DNA of 64,000 nt from positions 310,001 to 374,000 of the forward strand of contig NZ_FONZ01000003.1 of NCBI RefSeq assembly GCF_900113055.1. Direction: 5' to 3'. Shown here in pieces: positions 37,425 through 47,165 of the stretch. The first letter of the stretch is position 1. Each line of letters opens with the position of its first letter. The notes under the pieces were generated by a model. The model was not told the DNA's origin. It did no database searches and saw only the letters and a list, made by a program, of their open reading frames with translations. Made by a program: the position numbers and the translations under genes. The stretch comes from Flavimobilis marinus. Its GTDB lineage: Bacteria; Actinomycetota; Actinomycetes; Actinomycetales; Cellulomonadaceae.

Positions 37425-38243
37425 TCAGGCGGCGGGCACGGTCTCCTTGACGGCCGCCGCGACGACCGGCGACATCCGGCTCGCGCTCACGGCGTAGGCC
37501 AGGCCCACGACGACGGCGCCGCCCACCAGGTTGCCGAGGCCCACCGTGGTCATGTTGCGGGCGAAGTCCGCCCAGCTGGTCTCGGGCATGCCGCTGAACA
37601 GGCCGATGCCGAAGCTCGTCATGTTCGCGACCACGTGCTCGAAGCCCGAGGTGATGAACGCCAGCAGGCACCAGAAGATGGTGAACAGCTTCGCGCCCTC
37701 GCTCGTGAGGCGGACGGTGGACCAGATGGCGAGGCAGACGAGCATGTTGCACAGCACCCCACGCCAGAACAGCTCAGGGATCGACTCGTGCCCCTTGGCC
37801 GCGAGCACGCCGGCGAGCATGTCCCCGGCGGGCTTGCCGCGCTCCAGCAGGCCGGTGAAGTGCACCATCGCTGCGAACACGAAGGCGCCCGCCATGTTGG
37901 CGAAGAACCCGAACGCCATGGTCCGGCCCGCGGCGCCCCAGGTGATGAGGCGGCGGAACGCGCCCTGGGTGAGCGTCATCATGTTCGACGTGACGAGCTC
38001 GCCGCCCGCCGTGAACACGAGGGTGAGGGCGACACCGAACACGAGGCCGGAGACCAGCGGGGCCGCGGGAGACCCCTCGGCGCGGAACGGTCCGGCCGCG
38101 CTCATCATCAGCACGACCGCGACGCCGATGTAGGAGCCCGCGAGCATCGCCTGCACGGCGTACGCAAGGGGGCGGCGGGTGAAGGCGACCTTCGTGGCTG
38201 CGGTCTCCGCCTGGCGTGTCATGGTCTCGTCGATGCTCAGCAC
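37425..38243 (-). CDS. Formate/nitrite transporter (FNT) family channel
   Basis: A 272-residue pentameric anion channel of the FocA/NirC family with six membrane helices. Signatures: AMLAGSYIGVAVVLMMSAAGPF, GELVTSNMMTLTQGAFRR (the omega-loop region), LFWRGVLCNMLVCLAIW and GFEHVVANMTSFGIGLF (second signature with the gating His). Next to acs, a monocarboxylate role (formate or acetate) is plausible; nitrite cannot be excluded. GTG 38243 or ATG 38222 could be the start. Confidence 0.88.
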   Translation of the reverse strand: MLSIDETMTRQAETAATKVAFTRRPLAYAVQAMLAGSYIGVAVVLMMSAAGPFRAEGSPAAPLVSGLVFGVALTLVFTAGGELVTSNMMTLTQGAFRRLITWGAAGRTMAFGFFANMAGAFVFAAMVHFTGLLERGKPAGDMLAGVLAAKGHESIPELFWRGVLCNMLVCLAIWSTVRLTSEGAKLFTIFWCLLAFITSGFEHVVANMTSFGIGLFSGMPETSWADFARNMTTVGLGNLVGGAVVVGLAYAVSASRMSPVVAAAVKETVPAA

Positions 38244-38334
38244 CGTTCCAGCGTGACGGCGCCCACAGGCAGATTCGTGGGACCTATGGGCACGTGTGCC
38301 TGGGCCCAGCACGCCCGTGTGGCACGGTGGCGGT

Positions 38335-38952
38335 ATGAACCCGGGCCCCGCCGTCGTCCTCGTCGGCCCGGCCGCGGCCGGGAAGTCCACGGTGGGAGAA
38401 CTGCTCGCACCGCTGCTCGGCGCGGGATTCGTCGACATCGACGCCGTCGCGGACCCGTACTACGCCGAGGTGGGGTGGAGCCTCGACCGGCTCGTGCGCC
38501 GCGTGGGCGAGGTCGGACGGATCCCCGCCGAGCGCGAGTGGGAGCCGGCCCGGGCGCACGCGGTGAGCCGCGCCGTCGGCGACCATCCGGCTGTGGTGCT
38601 CGCCCTGGGCGCCGGGCACACCTCCTACACGCAGGCCGAGCACCTGGCGCAGGTGCGGGCCGCGCTGGCCGGGGTGCGCGTCGTCCTGCTGCTGCCGTCC
38701 GCCGACCGTGACGAGTCCCTGGCCCTGCTGCGCGCCCGGTCCCTCGCGTCCAAGGGCACGACCTGGACCTACGACGGGCACGACCTGCTCGCCGAGTGGC
38801 TCGACGACGCCGGGACGCGCTCCCTGGCGACGGAGATCGTCTACTCCGGCGACGAGACGCCCGCGACGACGGCGCACCGGGTGGCCGGGCTCGTCACGGC
38901 GTCAGCTCCAGGCTCTTGGCATACCAACGGTCCGAGTACGGATCTGCGTTGA
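38335..38952 (+). CDS. Shikimate kinase-like P-loop protein
   Basis: A 205-residue P-loop kinase-like protein. Walker A GPAAAGKSTVGELL is followed by the FVDIDAVADPYYAEVGWSLDRLVRRVGEVGRIPAEREWE segment that aligns with the shikimate-binding region of AroK, and by VVLALGAGHTSY in place of the usual VISTGGG. The lid region SLASKGTTW is short. The aroK active-site arginine pattern is only partly present, so a dedicated shikimate role is doubtful; another small-molecule kinase is as likely. Its 3' end overlaps the convergent GNAT gene by 59 bp. Confidence 0.68.
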   Translation: MNPGPAVVLVGPAAAGKSTVGELLAPLLGAGFVDIDAVADPYYAEVGWSLDRLVRRVGEVGRIPAEREWEPARAHAVSRAVGDHPAVVLALGAGHTSYTQAEHLAQVRAALAGVRVVLLLPSADRDESLALLRARSLASKGTTWTYDGHDLLAEWLDDAGTRSLATEIVYSGDETPATTAHRVAGLVTASAPGSWHTNGPSTDLR

Positions 38953-39376
38953 ACGCGGTGACGCGCGCGTAGCCCAGCCGCTCGTACAGCGCGCACGCCT
39001 CGGCGAGCTCGCCACGGGTGTCCAGCCGCACGGTGCGCGCCCCGTGCTCGCGCGCAGCCTCCTCGAGCGCCCCGACCAGCAGCGCCCCCAGGCCATGCCC
39101 GCGCCAGGCCGGCCGGGTGAAGATCTTCGTCAGCTCCGCCACGTCGCCGACGAAGCGTGCGCCGGCGCAAGCGACCGGCTCGTCGCCGTCGGTGGCCAGC
39201 AGGAAGACGCCCGTGGGCGCCGTCAGGTCTCCGTACGGCTCGTCGCGCAGGGCCTGGTCGACCTCGGCACGGCTCGCGGGCCGCCCGTAGTACCGGGACG
39301 CGACGTCGGTCAGGTAGTCCCGGACGATCGCGTCGGCCGCGGTGGTCCCCGGCTGGGCGATCACGATGGCGGGCAT
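38894..39376 (-). CDS. GNAT-family N-acetyltransferase
   Basis: A 160-residue acetyltransferase with the acetyl-CoA-binding motif A: KIFTRPAWRGHGLGALLVGALEEAAREHGA. The substrate strand TGVFLLATDGDEPVACAGARFV precedes it, and LYERLGYARVTAFNADPYSDRWYAK closes the fold. It is of the MarR-associated/phosphinothricin-like small GNAT type. The ATG at 39376 is preferred over an earlier in-frame start whose extra residues are basic and unstructured. Substrate unknown. Confidence 0.82.
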   Translation of the reverse strand: MPAIVIAQPGTTAADAIVRDYLTDVASRYYGRPASRAEVDQALRDEPYGDLTAPTGVFLLATDGDEPVACAGARFVGDVAELTKIFTRPAWRGHGLGALLVGALEEAAREHGARTVRLDTRGELAEACALYERLGYARVTAFNADPYSDRWYAKSLELTP

Positions 39377-39438
39377 GGACACGGACTGTACGCCCGGGCC
39401 GGGAATGCGCCAGGCGGCTACCGACGTTGTCGTGCGAC

Positions 39439-40551
39439 GTGACCGCAACCGCCCCGGCCGTGCCCCCCGCTCCCGCCTCGCTCCTCCCGCTGCTGTTCCA
39501 GCCGATGACCCTGCGCGGGCTCACGCTGCGCAACCGCGTCTGGCTCGCGCCCATGTGCCAGTACTCGGCCGTCGACGGCGTCGTGAACGACTGGCACGTG
39601 GTGCACCTGGGAGCCCGCGCGCAGGGCGGGTTCGGGCTCGTCCTGGCGGAGGCCACAGCCGTCGTCCCCGAGGGGCGCATCACGCCCGACGACGCGGGCC
39701 TCTGGAACGACGAGCAGACGGCCGCATGGGCGCGCGTCGTCGACGTCGTGCACGCGCAGGGCGCTGCCGTCGGGGTGCAGCTCGCGCACGCCGGCCGCAA
39801 GGCCTCGACCTTCCGCCCGTGGGCGGATTCCCGCGGCTCGGTCCCGGCCGACCAGGGCGGCTGGACGACGCTCGGCCCGTCCGGCGAAGCGTTCCCCTCC
39901 TATGCACCACCGGCGGAGATGACGCCCGAGCAGGTCGCGGAGGTCCCCGGCCAGTTCGCCGACGCCGCACGCCGCGCGCACAAGGCGGGCTTCGACGTCG
40001 TCGAGGTGCACGCCGCGCACGGCTACCTGCTGCACCAGTTCCTCTCGCCCCTGTCGAACCACCGCACCGACGCCTACGGCGGGACGCTCGCGAACCGCGC
40101 GCGCCTGCTGCACGAGACCGTCGCTGCGGTCCGCGCCGCGTGGCCACAGGACAAGCCGGTGCTCGTGCGCGTGTCCGCGACCGACTGGACCGAGGACGGG
40201 CTCACCGTGGCCGACGTCGCGCAGGTCTGCGCCGACCTCGACGGCGTCGACCTCGTGGACGTCTCGACGGGCGGCAACGTGGTCGCCCCCATCCCCGTGG
40301 GCCCGGGCTACCAGGTCCCCGCCGCACGCGAGGTCCGCGAGACGTCAGGGCTGCCGGTGAGCGCCGTCGGCATGATCGACTCCGCCGCCCAGGCCGAGCA
40401 GACGCTCCGCGACGGCGCGGCCGACGCGATGATGATCGGCCGCGGCGCCCTGCGCGACCCGCACTGGCCGCTGCGCGCTGCCCACGAGCTGGGCGTGCCG
40501 GTGGCGGATGCGGGCTGGCGCCCCCAGCACGTCCGGGGCGCGTGGCTCTAG
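39439..40551 (+). CDS. Old yellow enzyme (YqjM/NamA-type NADH:flavin oxidoreductase)
   Basis: A 370-residue FMN-dependent ene-reductase. LFQPMTLRGLTLRNRVWLAPMCQYSA contains the class-specific Cys that tunes FMN in YqjM-like enzymes. GVQLAHAGRKAS, EVHAAHGYLLHQFLSPLSNHRTDAYGG (His-x-x-His substrate clamp) and MIGRGALRDPHWPLRAA follow. It reduces activated C=C bonds of enones, maleimides or nitro compounds, probably with NADPH, in stress detoxification. GTG start at 39439, divergent from the GNAT gene. Confidence 0.9.
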   Translation: MTATAPAVPPAPASLLPLLFQPMTLRGLTLRNRVWLAPMCQYSAVDGVVNDWHVVHLGARAQGGFGLVLAEATAVVPEGRITPDDAGLWNDEQTAAWARVVDVVHAQGAAVGVQLAHAGRKASTFRPWADSRGSVPADQGGWTTLGPSGEAFPSYAPPAEMTPEQVAEVPGQFADAARRAHKAGFDVVEVHAAHGYLLHQFLSPLSNHRTDAYGGTLANRARLLHETVAAVRAAWPQDKPVLVRVSATDWTEDGLTVADVAQVCADLDGVDLVDVSTGGNVVAPIPVGPGYQVPAAREVRETSGLPVSAVGMIDSAAQAEQTLRDGAADAMMIGRGALRDPHWPLRAAHELGVPVADAGWRPQHVRGAWL

Positions 40552-40557
40552 CCCCGG

Positions 40558-41958
40558 TCAGGTGGGCTCCGCGTCCGCCCTCGCGGCTGCGGCGACGGCC
40601 TCCGCGACCACCGTGGTGACGTCGGGGTTGAAGACGCTCGGCACGATGTAGGTCGGGTTCAGCTCTTCCGGCTTGACCGTCGAGGCGAGCGCCTGCGCGG
40701 CGGCGAGCAGGAGCTCGTCGGTGATGCGTGACGACTGCGCGTCGAGCAGGCCGCGGAACACCCCGGGGAACGCGAGCACGTTGTTGATCTGGTTCGCGAA
40801 GTCGCTGCGGCCCGTCCCCACGATCGCGGCGTGCTTGGCGGCCTCGACCGGGTCGATCTCGGGCGCCGGGTTGGCCATCGCAAACACGATCGCGCCCTCA
40901 GCCATGCGCGCGACGTCGTCTCCGTCGATCACGTTCGGCGCCGAGACGCCGATGAAGACGTCCGCTCCGACCATCGCGTCCTTGAGCGTGCCGGACAGCC
41001 CGCGGGGGTTTGTGTGCTCCGCGGTCCACCGCAGGCTCTCCGCGAGCCCGGGCCGTTCGACGTGCACGACGCCGTCGATGTCCGCCACGACGACGTCGCC
41101 CGCCCCCGCGGCCAGCAGCAGCTTGAGGATCGCGGTGCCCGCAGCGCCCGCGCCGGACAGCACGATCCGCACCGCCCGCAGCTCCTTCTCGACCACGCGC
41201 AGCGCATTCATCAGGGCCGCGAGCGCGACGATCGCCGTGCCGTGCTGGTCGTCGTGGAACACGGGGATGTCGAGCTCGTCGCGCAGCCGGCGCTCGATCT
41301 CGAAGCAGCGCGGCGCGGAGATGTCCTCCAGGTTGATGCCCGCGAACACCGGCGCGATCGCCTTGACCGTCCGCACGATCTCCTCGACGTCGGTCGTGTC
41401 GAGCGCGATGGGAAACGCGTCGATGTCCGCGAACCGCTTGAACAGCGCGGCCTTGCCCTCCATCACAGGCAGGCTCGCGAGGGGTCCGATGTCCCCCAGG
41501 CCCAGCACGGCGGTGCCGTCGGTGACGACCGCGACGGTGTTGCGCTTGATGGTGAGGCGCCGCGCGTCCTCGGGGCGGCGGGCGATCGCCTCGCACACCC
41601 GCGCGACGCCCGGGGTGTAGATCATCGACAGGTCGTCGCGGTTGCGGATCGGCACCTTGGACTCGATCCGCAGCTTCCCGCCCAGGTGCAGCAGGAACGT
41701 CCGGTCGCTCACGCGGTCGACGACGACGCCCGGCAGCGTCTCGAGCGTCGCGACGATCTCCTCGGCGTGCTGGTCCCCGCGGGTCGCGCACGTGACGTCC
41801 ACGGTGATGCGCTCGTGCCCCGAGGCGGTGACGTCGATGCCGGTGACCAGGCCACCCGCGCCCTCGATCGCGGTCGTCAGCTCGCTGACGACCGTGGGCC
41901 GGGCCTCGACGTGCAGGCGGGCGGTGATGGAGGACGACACACTCGGCGCTGAGCTCAT
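40558..41958 (-). CDS. NAD-dependent malic enzyme with N-terminal ACT domain
   Basis: A 466-residue oxidative decarboxylase (malate to pyruvate). Residues 10-90 form an ACT-like domain (ITARLHVEARPTVVSELTTAIEGAGGLVTGIDVTASG), a likely allosteric module. The catalytic part starts with KVPIRNRDDLSMIYTPGVARVCEAIA and has GDIGPLASLPVMEGKAALFKRFA, VFHDDQHGTAIVALAALMNA (metal Asp), the dinucleotide motif VLSGAGAAGTAI and MANPAPEI. It is the short bacterial form without a phosphotransacetylase domain. ATG 41958 has the ribosome site AGAAAGG. Confidence 0.93.
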   Translation of the reverse strand: MSSAPSVSSSITARLHVEARPTVVSELTTAIEGAGGLVTGIDVTASGHERITVDVTCATRGDQHAEEIVATLETLPGVVVDRVSDRTFLLHLGGKLRIESKVPIRNRDDLSMIYTPGVARVCEAIARRPEDARRLTIKRNTVAVVTDGTAVLGLGDIGPLASLPVMEGKAALFKRFADIDAFPIALDTTDVEEIVRTVKAIAPVFAGINLEDISAPRCFEIERRLRDELDIPVFHDDQHGTAIVALAALMNALRVVEKELRAVRIVLSGAGAAGTAILKLLLAAGAGDVVVADIDGVVHVERPGLAESLRWTAEHTNPRGLSGTLKDAMVGADVFIGVSAPNVIDGDDVARMAEGAIVFAMANPAPEIDPVEAAKHAAIVGTGRSDFANQINNVLAFPGVFRGLLDAQSSRITDELLLAAAQALASTVKPEELNPTYIVPSVFNPDVTTVVAEAVAAAARADAEPT

Positions 41959-42384
41959 GGGTACCTTTCTACCCCGTCGCGGTGGCGCCTTCGCGTCGCA
42001 CAGGCTCCGCGCGCGCACCCGAGCACAGTTCTGCTCGGCTCACCCGAGCCAGAGTGTGCTGGTACGCGGGCGTCGGCGGCTGCACCGGGCGCAGACGACA
42101 CGAACGGCGCCCCCGCAGGGAGCGCCGTTCGGTCAGCACGAGCAGGTGGCTATCAGGCGTGCAGCTAACTGCGGTGTGGGGAGTGCCCCGCGATCCGCAG
42201 GTCCTATGCGTGGACTGATCGCGCGTGGGTTCCGCCTGCTCCGATGTGCTGTTATGACTCCATTTCTACGCCTGTCCGGCGGGGAAGGGAAGGGCCTGTG
42301 GGCCCTTGATTTCCGCCGGTTCCGGGGGCAGGCTCGTGACCTGCGGAGACTGTCGCCGGCAGCGTCGATCCGCCTCGACGGACG
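41959..42384. other. 426-bp intergenic region with three hairpins, no convincing gene
   Basis: Between the malic enzyme start and the tautomerase stop. It holds an imperfect hairpin at 42022-42060 (AGCACA/TGTGCT outside, GCTCGG/CCGAGC inside), a 10-bp perfect hairpin at 42101-42131 (CGAACGGCGC/GCGCCGTTCG) and a 7-bp AAGGGCC/GGCCCTT hairpin at 42290-42307. Local composition around 42240-42275 is more AT-rich than the surroundings. The 49-codon reading frame at 42254-42403 has no ribosome site and is not called. Confidence 0.5.
42101..42131 (-). terminator. 10-bp hairpin downstream of the tautomerase gene
   Basis: CGAACGGCGC (42101-42110) pairs exactly with GCGCCGTTCG (42122-42131); an inner CCC/GGG can extend the stem. 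The CGAACGGCG stem is shared with the hairpin at 11635-11672. Confidence 0.5.
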
Positions 42385-42774
42385 TCACTGCTCGACGCGA
42401 TAGCTCAACGTCAGCTCGTCCCCCGCCTGCCCGCGGATGCCCCAGTCGTGCCGCGGCGTCTCCACGATCACGATCTCGAGATCCACCGGACCGATCGCCA
42501 GCTCCCGCTCGAAATCGCGAAACAGGCGCTGGTAGAAGGCCTTCTTCGTGGCGGTCTCCCGGCCCTCGAACATGAGGATCTCGACGATCGTGTACCGCTC
42601 GCTGCGTCCCTCGGGGACCGGGAAGTCCTCGGCGCTCATCGGGAAGAACCGGTGGAAGCGCTTGGTCTCCGGCAGGCCGAGGACGTCGACGGCAGCGGCG
42701 TGCACGACGTCGGACAGCGCCTCCCGCAGCGGTCGCAGCACGGTGTCGCGGCCGTACACCTTGATCTGAGCCAC
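42385..42774 (-). CDS. Tautomerase-family protein lacking the N-terminal proline
   Basis: A 129-residue member of the 4-oxalocrotonate tautomerase superfamily, in the fused, monomer-length group. It begins MAQIKVYG, so residue 2 is Ala where the catalytic Pro1 would be. The conserved stretch ALGLPETKRFHRFFPMSAEDFPVPEGRSERYTIVEILMFEGRETATKKAFYQRL with the beta-hairpin repeat is intact. Loss of the catalytic proline suggests a non-tautomerase activity or a binding role. It is divergent from mshD (83 bp). Confidence 0.78.
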   Translation of the reverse strand: MAQIKVYGRDTVLRPLREALSDVVHAAAVDVLGLPETKRFHRFFPMSAEDFPVPEGRSERYTIVEILMFEGRETATKKAFYQRLFRDFERELAIGPVDLEIVIVETPRHDWGIRGQAGDELTLSYRVEQ

Positions 42775-42857
42775 GCGCTTCCCCTCTCGTCGGATGGAGC
42801 GACGCTAGCGGTCCTACCGGAAGGCCGGACCAGCGCTCCCCGTGATGGGATGGCCTG

Positions 42858-43778
42858 ATGGACAACGATCAGGTCGAGCACGTCACCGGGCCCCTCGCGG
42901 TCGCCGACGCCGAGGCCGTCGAGCGCCTCGCGCGCGCAGCCGAGCACGTCGACGGACGCCCCGCCCTGAGCGAGCAGCCCTTGCTCCGGCTCACGCAGGA
43001 CGACGCCCCCGTCCATCACCTCCTGGTGCGCGCCGAGGACGACCTGGCCGGCTATGCACAGCTCGACCTCGGGGCACCCGGTGCAGCATCGGTCGAGGTC
43101 GTGGTGCACCCCTTCGCCCGTCGCCACGGCGTGGGCACCACGCTCGTCGCCGTGGCCCGTGACACCGCCCGCACGGCTGGCGCCGACGGCATCCGCGTCT
43201 GGGCCGAGGGCGGCGACCCGGCAGCGCAGGGCCTCGCGGCGCGCCTCGGGCTCGAGCCCGTGCGCGAGCTCGTCCTGATGAGCCGGGACCTCACGTCGGG
43301 AACGTTGCCGACCGGGCCGGTCCCGCTTCCCGACGGCGTCGCGGTCCGCAGGTTCGTCGTCGGGCAGGACGAGGACGCTCTGCTCCGGGTCAACGCGCGT
43401 GCGTTCGACTGGCACCCCGAGCAGGGCCGCATGTCCCTGGCCGACCTCCGCGCCCGCCAGACCGAGCCGTGGTTCGACGCCGCAGACATCCTCCTGCTGG
43501 AGGAGGGCGACGCGCTCGTCGCGTTCGTCTGGCTGAAGCTGGTCCAGGGCGACGACGCCGGCGAGCTGTACGTCGTCGCCGTGGATCCCGACGCACAGGG
43601 GCGGGGCCTCGGGACCGTCACGACGGCCCTCGCCCTGCGCCACCTAGCCGACGCGGGCCTCGCGCAGGCCACCCTGTGGACGGAAGCCGACAACGTCCGC
43701 GCCGTGGCCACCTACGGACGCGCGGGCTTCACCACCGCGTCCTCCCGCGTCCAGCTGGGCGACGTCCCGCCGGCCTGA
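42858..43778 (+). CDS. mshD: Mycothiol synthase
   Basis: Final enzyme of mycothiol synthesis, which acetylates Cys-GlcN-Ins with acetyl-CoA. The 306 residues hold two GNAT domains in tandem. The N-terminal one ([39 protein letters not shown]) is the degenerate copy. The C-terminal catalytic one has [56 protein letters not shown] and [21 protein letters not shown]. The FDWHPEQG motif is typical of MshD. Its presence confines the organism to the actinobacteria. Confidence 0.94.
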   Translation: MDNDQVEHVTGPLAVADAEAVERLARAAEHVDGRPALSEQPLLRLTQDDAPVHHLLVRAEDDLAGYAQLDLGAPGAASVEVVVHPFARRHGVGTTLVAVARDTARTAGADGIRVWAEGGDPAAQGLAARLGLEPVRELVLMSRDLTSGTLPTGPVPLPDGVAVRRFVVGQDEDALLRVNARAFDWHPEQGRMSLADLRARQTEPWFDAADILLLEEGDALVAFVWLKLVQGDDAGELYVVAVDPDAQGRGLGTVTTALALRHLADAGLAQATLWTEADNVRAVATYGRAGFTTASSRVQLGDVPPA

Positions 43779-43806
43779 CACGCCCCGTTCACGCAGGAGT
43801 GCCACG

Positions 43807-46119
43807 ATGTCCCCTATGAACGAGCCGCAGACCGCGACCGACGAGTCCCCACGCGCCGAGGGCGCCCCGGGTGACGCTTCCGCCGAGCCGCGGGCGATCC
43901 CCACGATCCCGCTGAACCCGGAGCTCGCGGCGCACATCGCCGAGCACATCGGCGGGCCCCCGCCGCACGCCGACGGCCGGACCCCCGAGGAGATGGCGCC
44001 GCTGCCGGCGGACCGCTTCGCGGACCGGGAGATCAGCTGGCTCGCGTTCAACCAGCGGGTGCTCGAGCTCGCCGAGGACGCCACGCAGCCGCTCCTGGAG
44101 CGGGTGCGGTTCCTAGCGATCTTCGCGTCCAACCTGGACGAGTTCTTCATGGTGCGGGTGGCCGGCCTCAAGCGGCGCATCGCGACGGGCATCGCGGTCG
44201 CCTCGCCCTCGGGCCAGAGCCCGCGCCAGGTGCTCGAGGGCATCGCGAAGCACGCGCACGCCCTCGCCGAGCGCCACGCCCGCGTCTTCGCCGACCACGT
44301 GCAGCCCGCCCTCGCCGAGGAGGGCATCACGCTGGTGCGCTGGGAGGAGCTCGCGGACAACGAGCAGCTGCGGCTGCACAAGTACTTCCGCAAGCAGATC
44401 TTCCCGGTGCTCACGCCCCTGGCCGTGGATCCCGCCCACCCGTTCCCGTACATCTCCGGGCTGTCGCTGAACCTCGCGGTGATCGTCGCCAACCCGGCCA
44501 CGGGCAAGGAGCACTTCGCGCGCGTCAAGGTGCCGCCGCTGCTGCCCCGGTTCATCGCCGTCGACTCGCGCGGCCGCCCGTCCGCGCCCGACGCCCAGAC
44601 CGCGCACCAGGGTCGTGGGCCGATGTCCTTCGTGCCCCTCGAGGACGTCATCGCCCAGCACCTCGACCACCTGTTTCCCGGGATGGAGATCGTCGAGGTA
44701 CACACCTTCCGCGTCACGCGCAACGAGGACGTCGAGGTCGAAGAGGACGACGCTGAGAACCTCCTGCAGGCGATGGAGAAGGAGCTGCTGCGCCGCCGGT
44801 TCGGGCCGCCCGTACGCCTCGAGATCGCGGACAAGATCACTCCGCGCATCAAGGAGCTGCTGATCAAGGAGCTCGGCGTCGAGCAGGACGAGGTGTACGA
44901 GCTGCCCGCCCCGCTGGACCTCACGGGGCTGAACGTCATCGCCGACCTCGACCGTGCGGACCTGCAGTTCCCGCGCTTCGTGCCGACGACGCACCGCTAC
45001 CTGGCGGAGGTGGAGAGCGCCAAGCCCACCGACGTCTTCGCCGCGATCCGCCGGCGCGACATCCTGCTGCACCACCCGTACGACTCGTTCTCGACGTCGG
45101 TCCAGACGTTCCTCGAGCAGGCCGCGGCAGACCCGCACGTGCTCGCGATCAAGCAGACGCTGTACCGGACGTCGGGCGACTCCCCGATCGTCGACGCACT
45201 GATCGACGCCGCCGAGGCCGGCAAGCAGGTGCTCGCGCTCGTGGAGATCAAGGCGCGTTTCGACGAGCAGAACAACATCTCGTGGGCCCGCAAGCTCGAG
45301 CAGGCAGGCGTGCACGTCGTGTACGGGATCGTCGGGCTCAAGACGCACTGCAAGCTCTCGCTCGTGGTGCGCCAAGAGTCCGACGGCCTGCGCCGCTACT
45401 GCCACGTGGGCACCGGCAACTACAACCCCAAGACGGCGCGCCAGTACACCGACCTCGGCCTGCTGACGTCGGACCCGGACGTCGGCCAGGACCTCACCCG
45501 GCTGTTCAACCAGCTGTCCGGGTACGCCCCCAAGTCGCGCTTCCACCGCCTGCTCGTCGCCCCCCGCTCCGTGCGGTCAGGCCTCATCGAGCGCATCGAG
45601 CGAGAGGCGGACAACGCGCGCGCCGGCAAGGACGCGTGGATCAAGCTCAAGGTGAACTCGATCGTCGACGAGGACACCATCGACGCGCTCTACCGCGCCT
45701 CGCAGGCGGGCGTCCCGGTGGACCTCATCGTCCGGGGCATCTGCTCGGTGCGCCCCGGAGTGCCCGGCCTGAGCGAGACCATCCGGGTGCGCTCGATCCT
45801 CGGTCGCTACCTCGAGCACTCCCGGATCTTCGCGTTCGCCAACGACGGCGCCCCGGACGTGCTGATCGGCTCCGCGGACCTCATGCACCGGAACCTCGAC
45901 CGCCGTGTCGAGGCCCTCGTCTCGATCTGCGACCCCGAGCAGGTGCAGAACCTCGTCACCCTCCTCGACGGGTCGATGGACGACGCCACGTCCTCGTGGC
46001 ACCTGGGCCCGGACGGCGACTGGGAGCGCCACCACCTCGACGGCGAGGGCGAGCCGCTGCGCGACCTGCAGGCGGTGCTCATCGCCCGCCAGCGCCGGCG
46101 CCTGGGCATGTCGCGGTGA
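43807..46119 (+). CDS. ppk1: Polyphosphate kinase 1
   Basis: Membrane-associated kinase (770 aa) that builds polyphosphate from ATP. An extra 65-residue acidic/Pro-rich N-terminus precedes the N-domain ([20 protein letters not shown]). The head domain has [25 protein letters not shown]-type helices. The catalytic His514 is in [11 protein letters not shown], followed by [26 protein letters not shown]. The second phospholipase-D-like His694 lies in [11 protein letters not shown]. The ribosome site CAGGAG precedes ATG 43807. The stop overlaps the GTG of mutT1 (GTGA), the same pairing as Rv2984/Rv2985. Confidence 0.97.
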   Translation: MSPMNEPQTATDESPRAEGAPGDASAEPRAIPTIPLNPELAAHIAEHIGGPPPHADGRTPEEMAPLPADRFADREISWLAFNQRVLELAEDATQPLLERVRFLAIFASNLDEFFMVRVAGLKRRIATGIAVASPSGQSPRQVLEGIAKHAHALAERHARVFADHVQPALAEEGITLVRWEELADNEQLRLHKYFRKQIFPVLTPLAVDPAHPFPYISGLSLNLAVIVANPATGKEHFARVKVPPLLPRFIAVDSRGRPSAPDAQTAHQGRGPMSFVPLEDVIAQHLDHLFPGMEIVEVHTFRVTRNEDVEVEEDDAENLLQAMEKELLRRRFGPPVRLEIADKITPRIKELLIKELGVEQDEVYELPAPLDLTGLNVIADLDRADLQFPRFVPTTHRYLAEVESAKPTDVFAAIRRRDILLHHPYDSFSTSVQTFLEQAAADPHVLAIKQTLYRTSGDSPIVDALIDAAEAGKQVLALVEIKARFDEQNNISWARKLEQAGVHVVYGIVGLKTHCKLSLVVRQESDGLRRYCHVGTGNYNPKTARQYTDLGLLTSDPDVGQDLTRLFNQLSGYAPKSRFHRLLVAPRSVRSGLIERIEREADNARAGKDAWIKLKVNSIVDEDTIDALYRASQAGVPVDLIVRGICSVRPGVPGLSETIRVRSILGRYLEHSRIFAFANDGAPDVLIGSADLMHRNLDRRVEALVSICDPEQVQNLVTLLDGSMDDATSSWHLGPDGDWERHHLDGEGEPLRDLQAVLIARQRRRLGMSR

Positions 46120-47159
46120 CGCACGCCCCGCTCGAGGACCTCAGCGGGCACTCGATCGAGGAGATCGGGGCGTCCCCGCGTCGGCACGCCGTCGAGGCCG
46201 CCGGGGCGCTGGTGTGGCGCGAGCGCAAGAGCGTCCTCGAGGTGCAGCTCATCCACCGCCCGCGCTACGACGACTGGTCGTGGCCCAAGGGCAAGGTGGA
46301 CCCGGGAGAGACGCTGCGCGAGTGTGCCGTCCGTGAGGTTGCCGAGGAGACCGGGCACGACGTCGTCCTCGGCATCCCGCTGCCCATGCTTCGCTACCGC
46401 ATGCCAGACCGCCGCTTCAAGCGGGTGCACTACTGGGCGGCCCGGCGCGCGGAAGCGGCGGACCAGCCTGCGGTCCGGGCGCGCAAGCCCGCGACGCCCG
46501 TCGACCCGGAGGAGATCGACGACGCCGTCTGGGTGCCGGCTGACCAGGCGCGCGCGATGCTCACCCGCCGCCAGGACCGCACCCCGCTCGACGCGCTCGT
46601 GGAGGCGCACACCAAGGGCCGGCTGGCGACGACGCCGCTGCTCGTGGCGCGCCACGCTCGCGCCCGCAAGCGCTCCGCGTGGGCGGGCTCGGAGGAGGAC
46701 CGACCGCTGACGCCCGCGGGCTACCTGCAGGCCGCGCTCCTGGTGCCGATCGCCGCTGCCTACGGGGTGCGCGAGATGACCACCAGCCGGTGGCTGCGCT
46801 GCGCTGACACGATCGCGCCGTACGGACGCGCGACCGGCCTCACGTCCGGGCTGAGCTTCGACCTGACCGAGCTGGCGCACGCCAAGGCCCCCGGCAAGGT
46901 CACCCGCAGCGTCACCGAGCTGCTGTCCTCGGGCGTCCCCGGCATGATCTGCACCCACCGGCCGGTGCTCCCTACCGTCCTGGGCGTCATCGGTGAGCAC
47001 GCCCGGGCATCCGTGCGCAGTCAACTGCCGACCGAGAACCCGTACCTCAAGCCGGCCGAGGTCCTGGTCGTGCACGTCGCGCAGACGCCGAAGGGCCCCC
47101 GGGTGGTGGCGGTCGAACAGACCCGACCGCTCCTCCCGAAGGCCCTCCCGACGAGCTGA
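46116..47159 (+). CDS. mutT1: Nudix hydrolase fused to a histidine phosphatase (MutT1-like)
   Basis: A 347-residue two-domain enzyme. The N-terminal Nudix domain carries the box [22 protein letters not shown]. The C-terminal histidine-phosphatase domain starts [17 protein letters not shown] and continues [14 protein letters not shown] and [12 protein letters not shown] with the second His. Mycobacterial MutT1 with this fusion sanitises 8-oxo-dGTP and degrades diadenosine polyphosphates. The GTG overlaps the ppk1 stop, linking nucleotide and polyphosphate handling. A degraded copy of its 3' end lies at 49077-49152. Confidence 0.9.
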   Translation: MTHAPLEDLSGHSIEEIGASPRRHAVEAAGALVWRERKSVLEVQLIHRPRYDDWSWPKGKVDPGETLRECAVREVAEETGHDVVLGIPLPMLRYRMPDRRFKRVHYWAARRAEAADQPAVRARKPATPVDPEEIDDAVWVPADQARAMLTRRQDRTPLDALVEAHTKGRLATTPLLVARHARARKRSAWAGSEEDRPLTPAGYLQAALLVPIAAAYGVREMTTSRWLRCADTIAPYGRATGLTSGLSFDLTELAHAKAPGKVTRSVTELLSSGVPGMICTHRPVLPTVLGVIGEHARASVRSQLPTENPYLKPAEVLVVHVAQTPKGPRVVAVEQTRPLLPKALPTS

Positions 47160-47165
47160 TCGAGG

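Noticed and set aside
41959-42384. Possible tRNA or small RNA in the gap
   Set aside because: No cloverleaf with a T-loop consensus is visible; only simple hairpins.
42254-42403. 49-codon frame starting MTPFLRLSGGEGKG
   Set aside because: No ribosome site, no recognisable similarity, and a hairpin runs through it. I considered a transposase remnant but could not support it.
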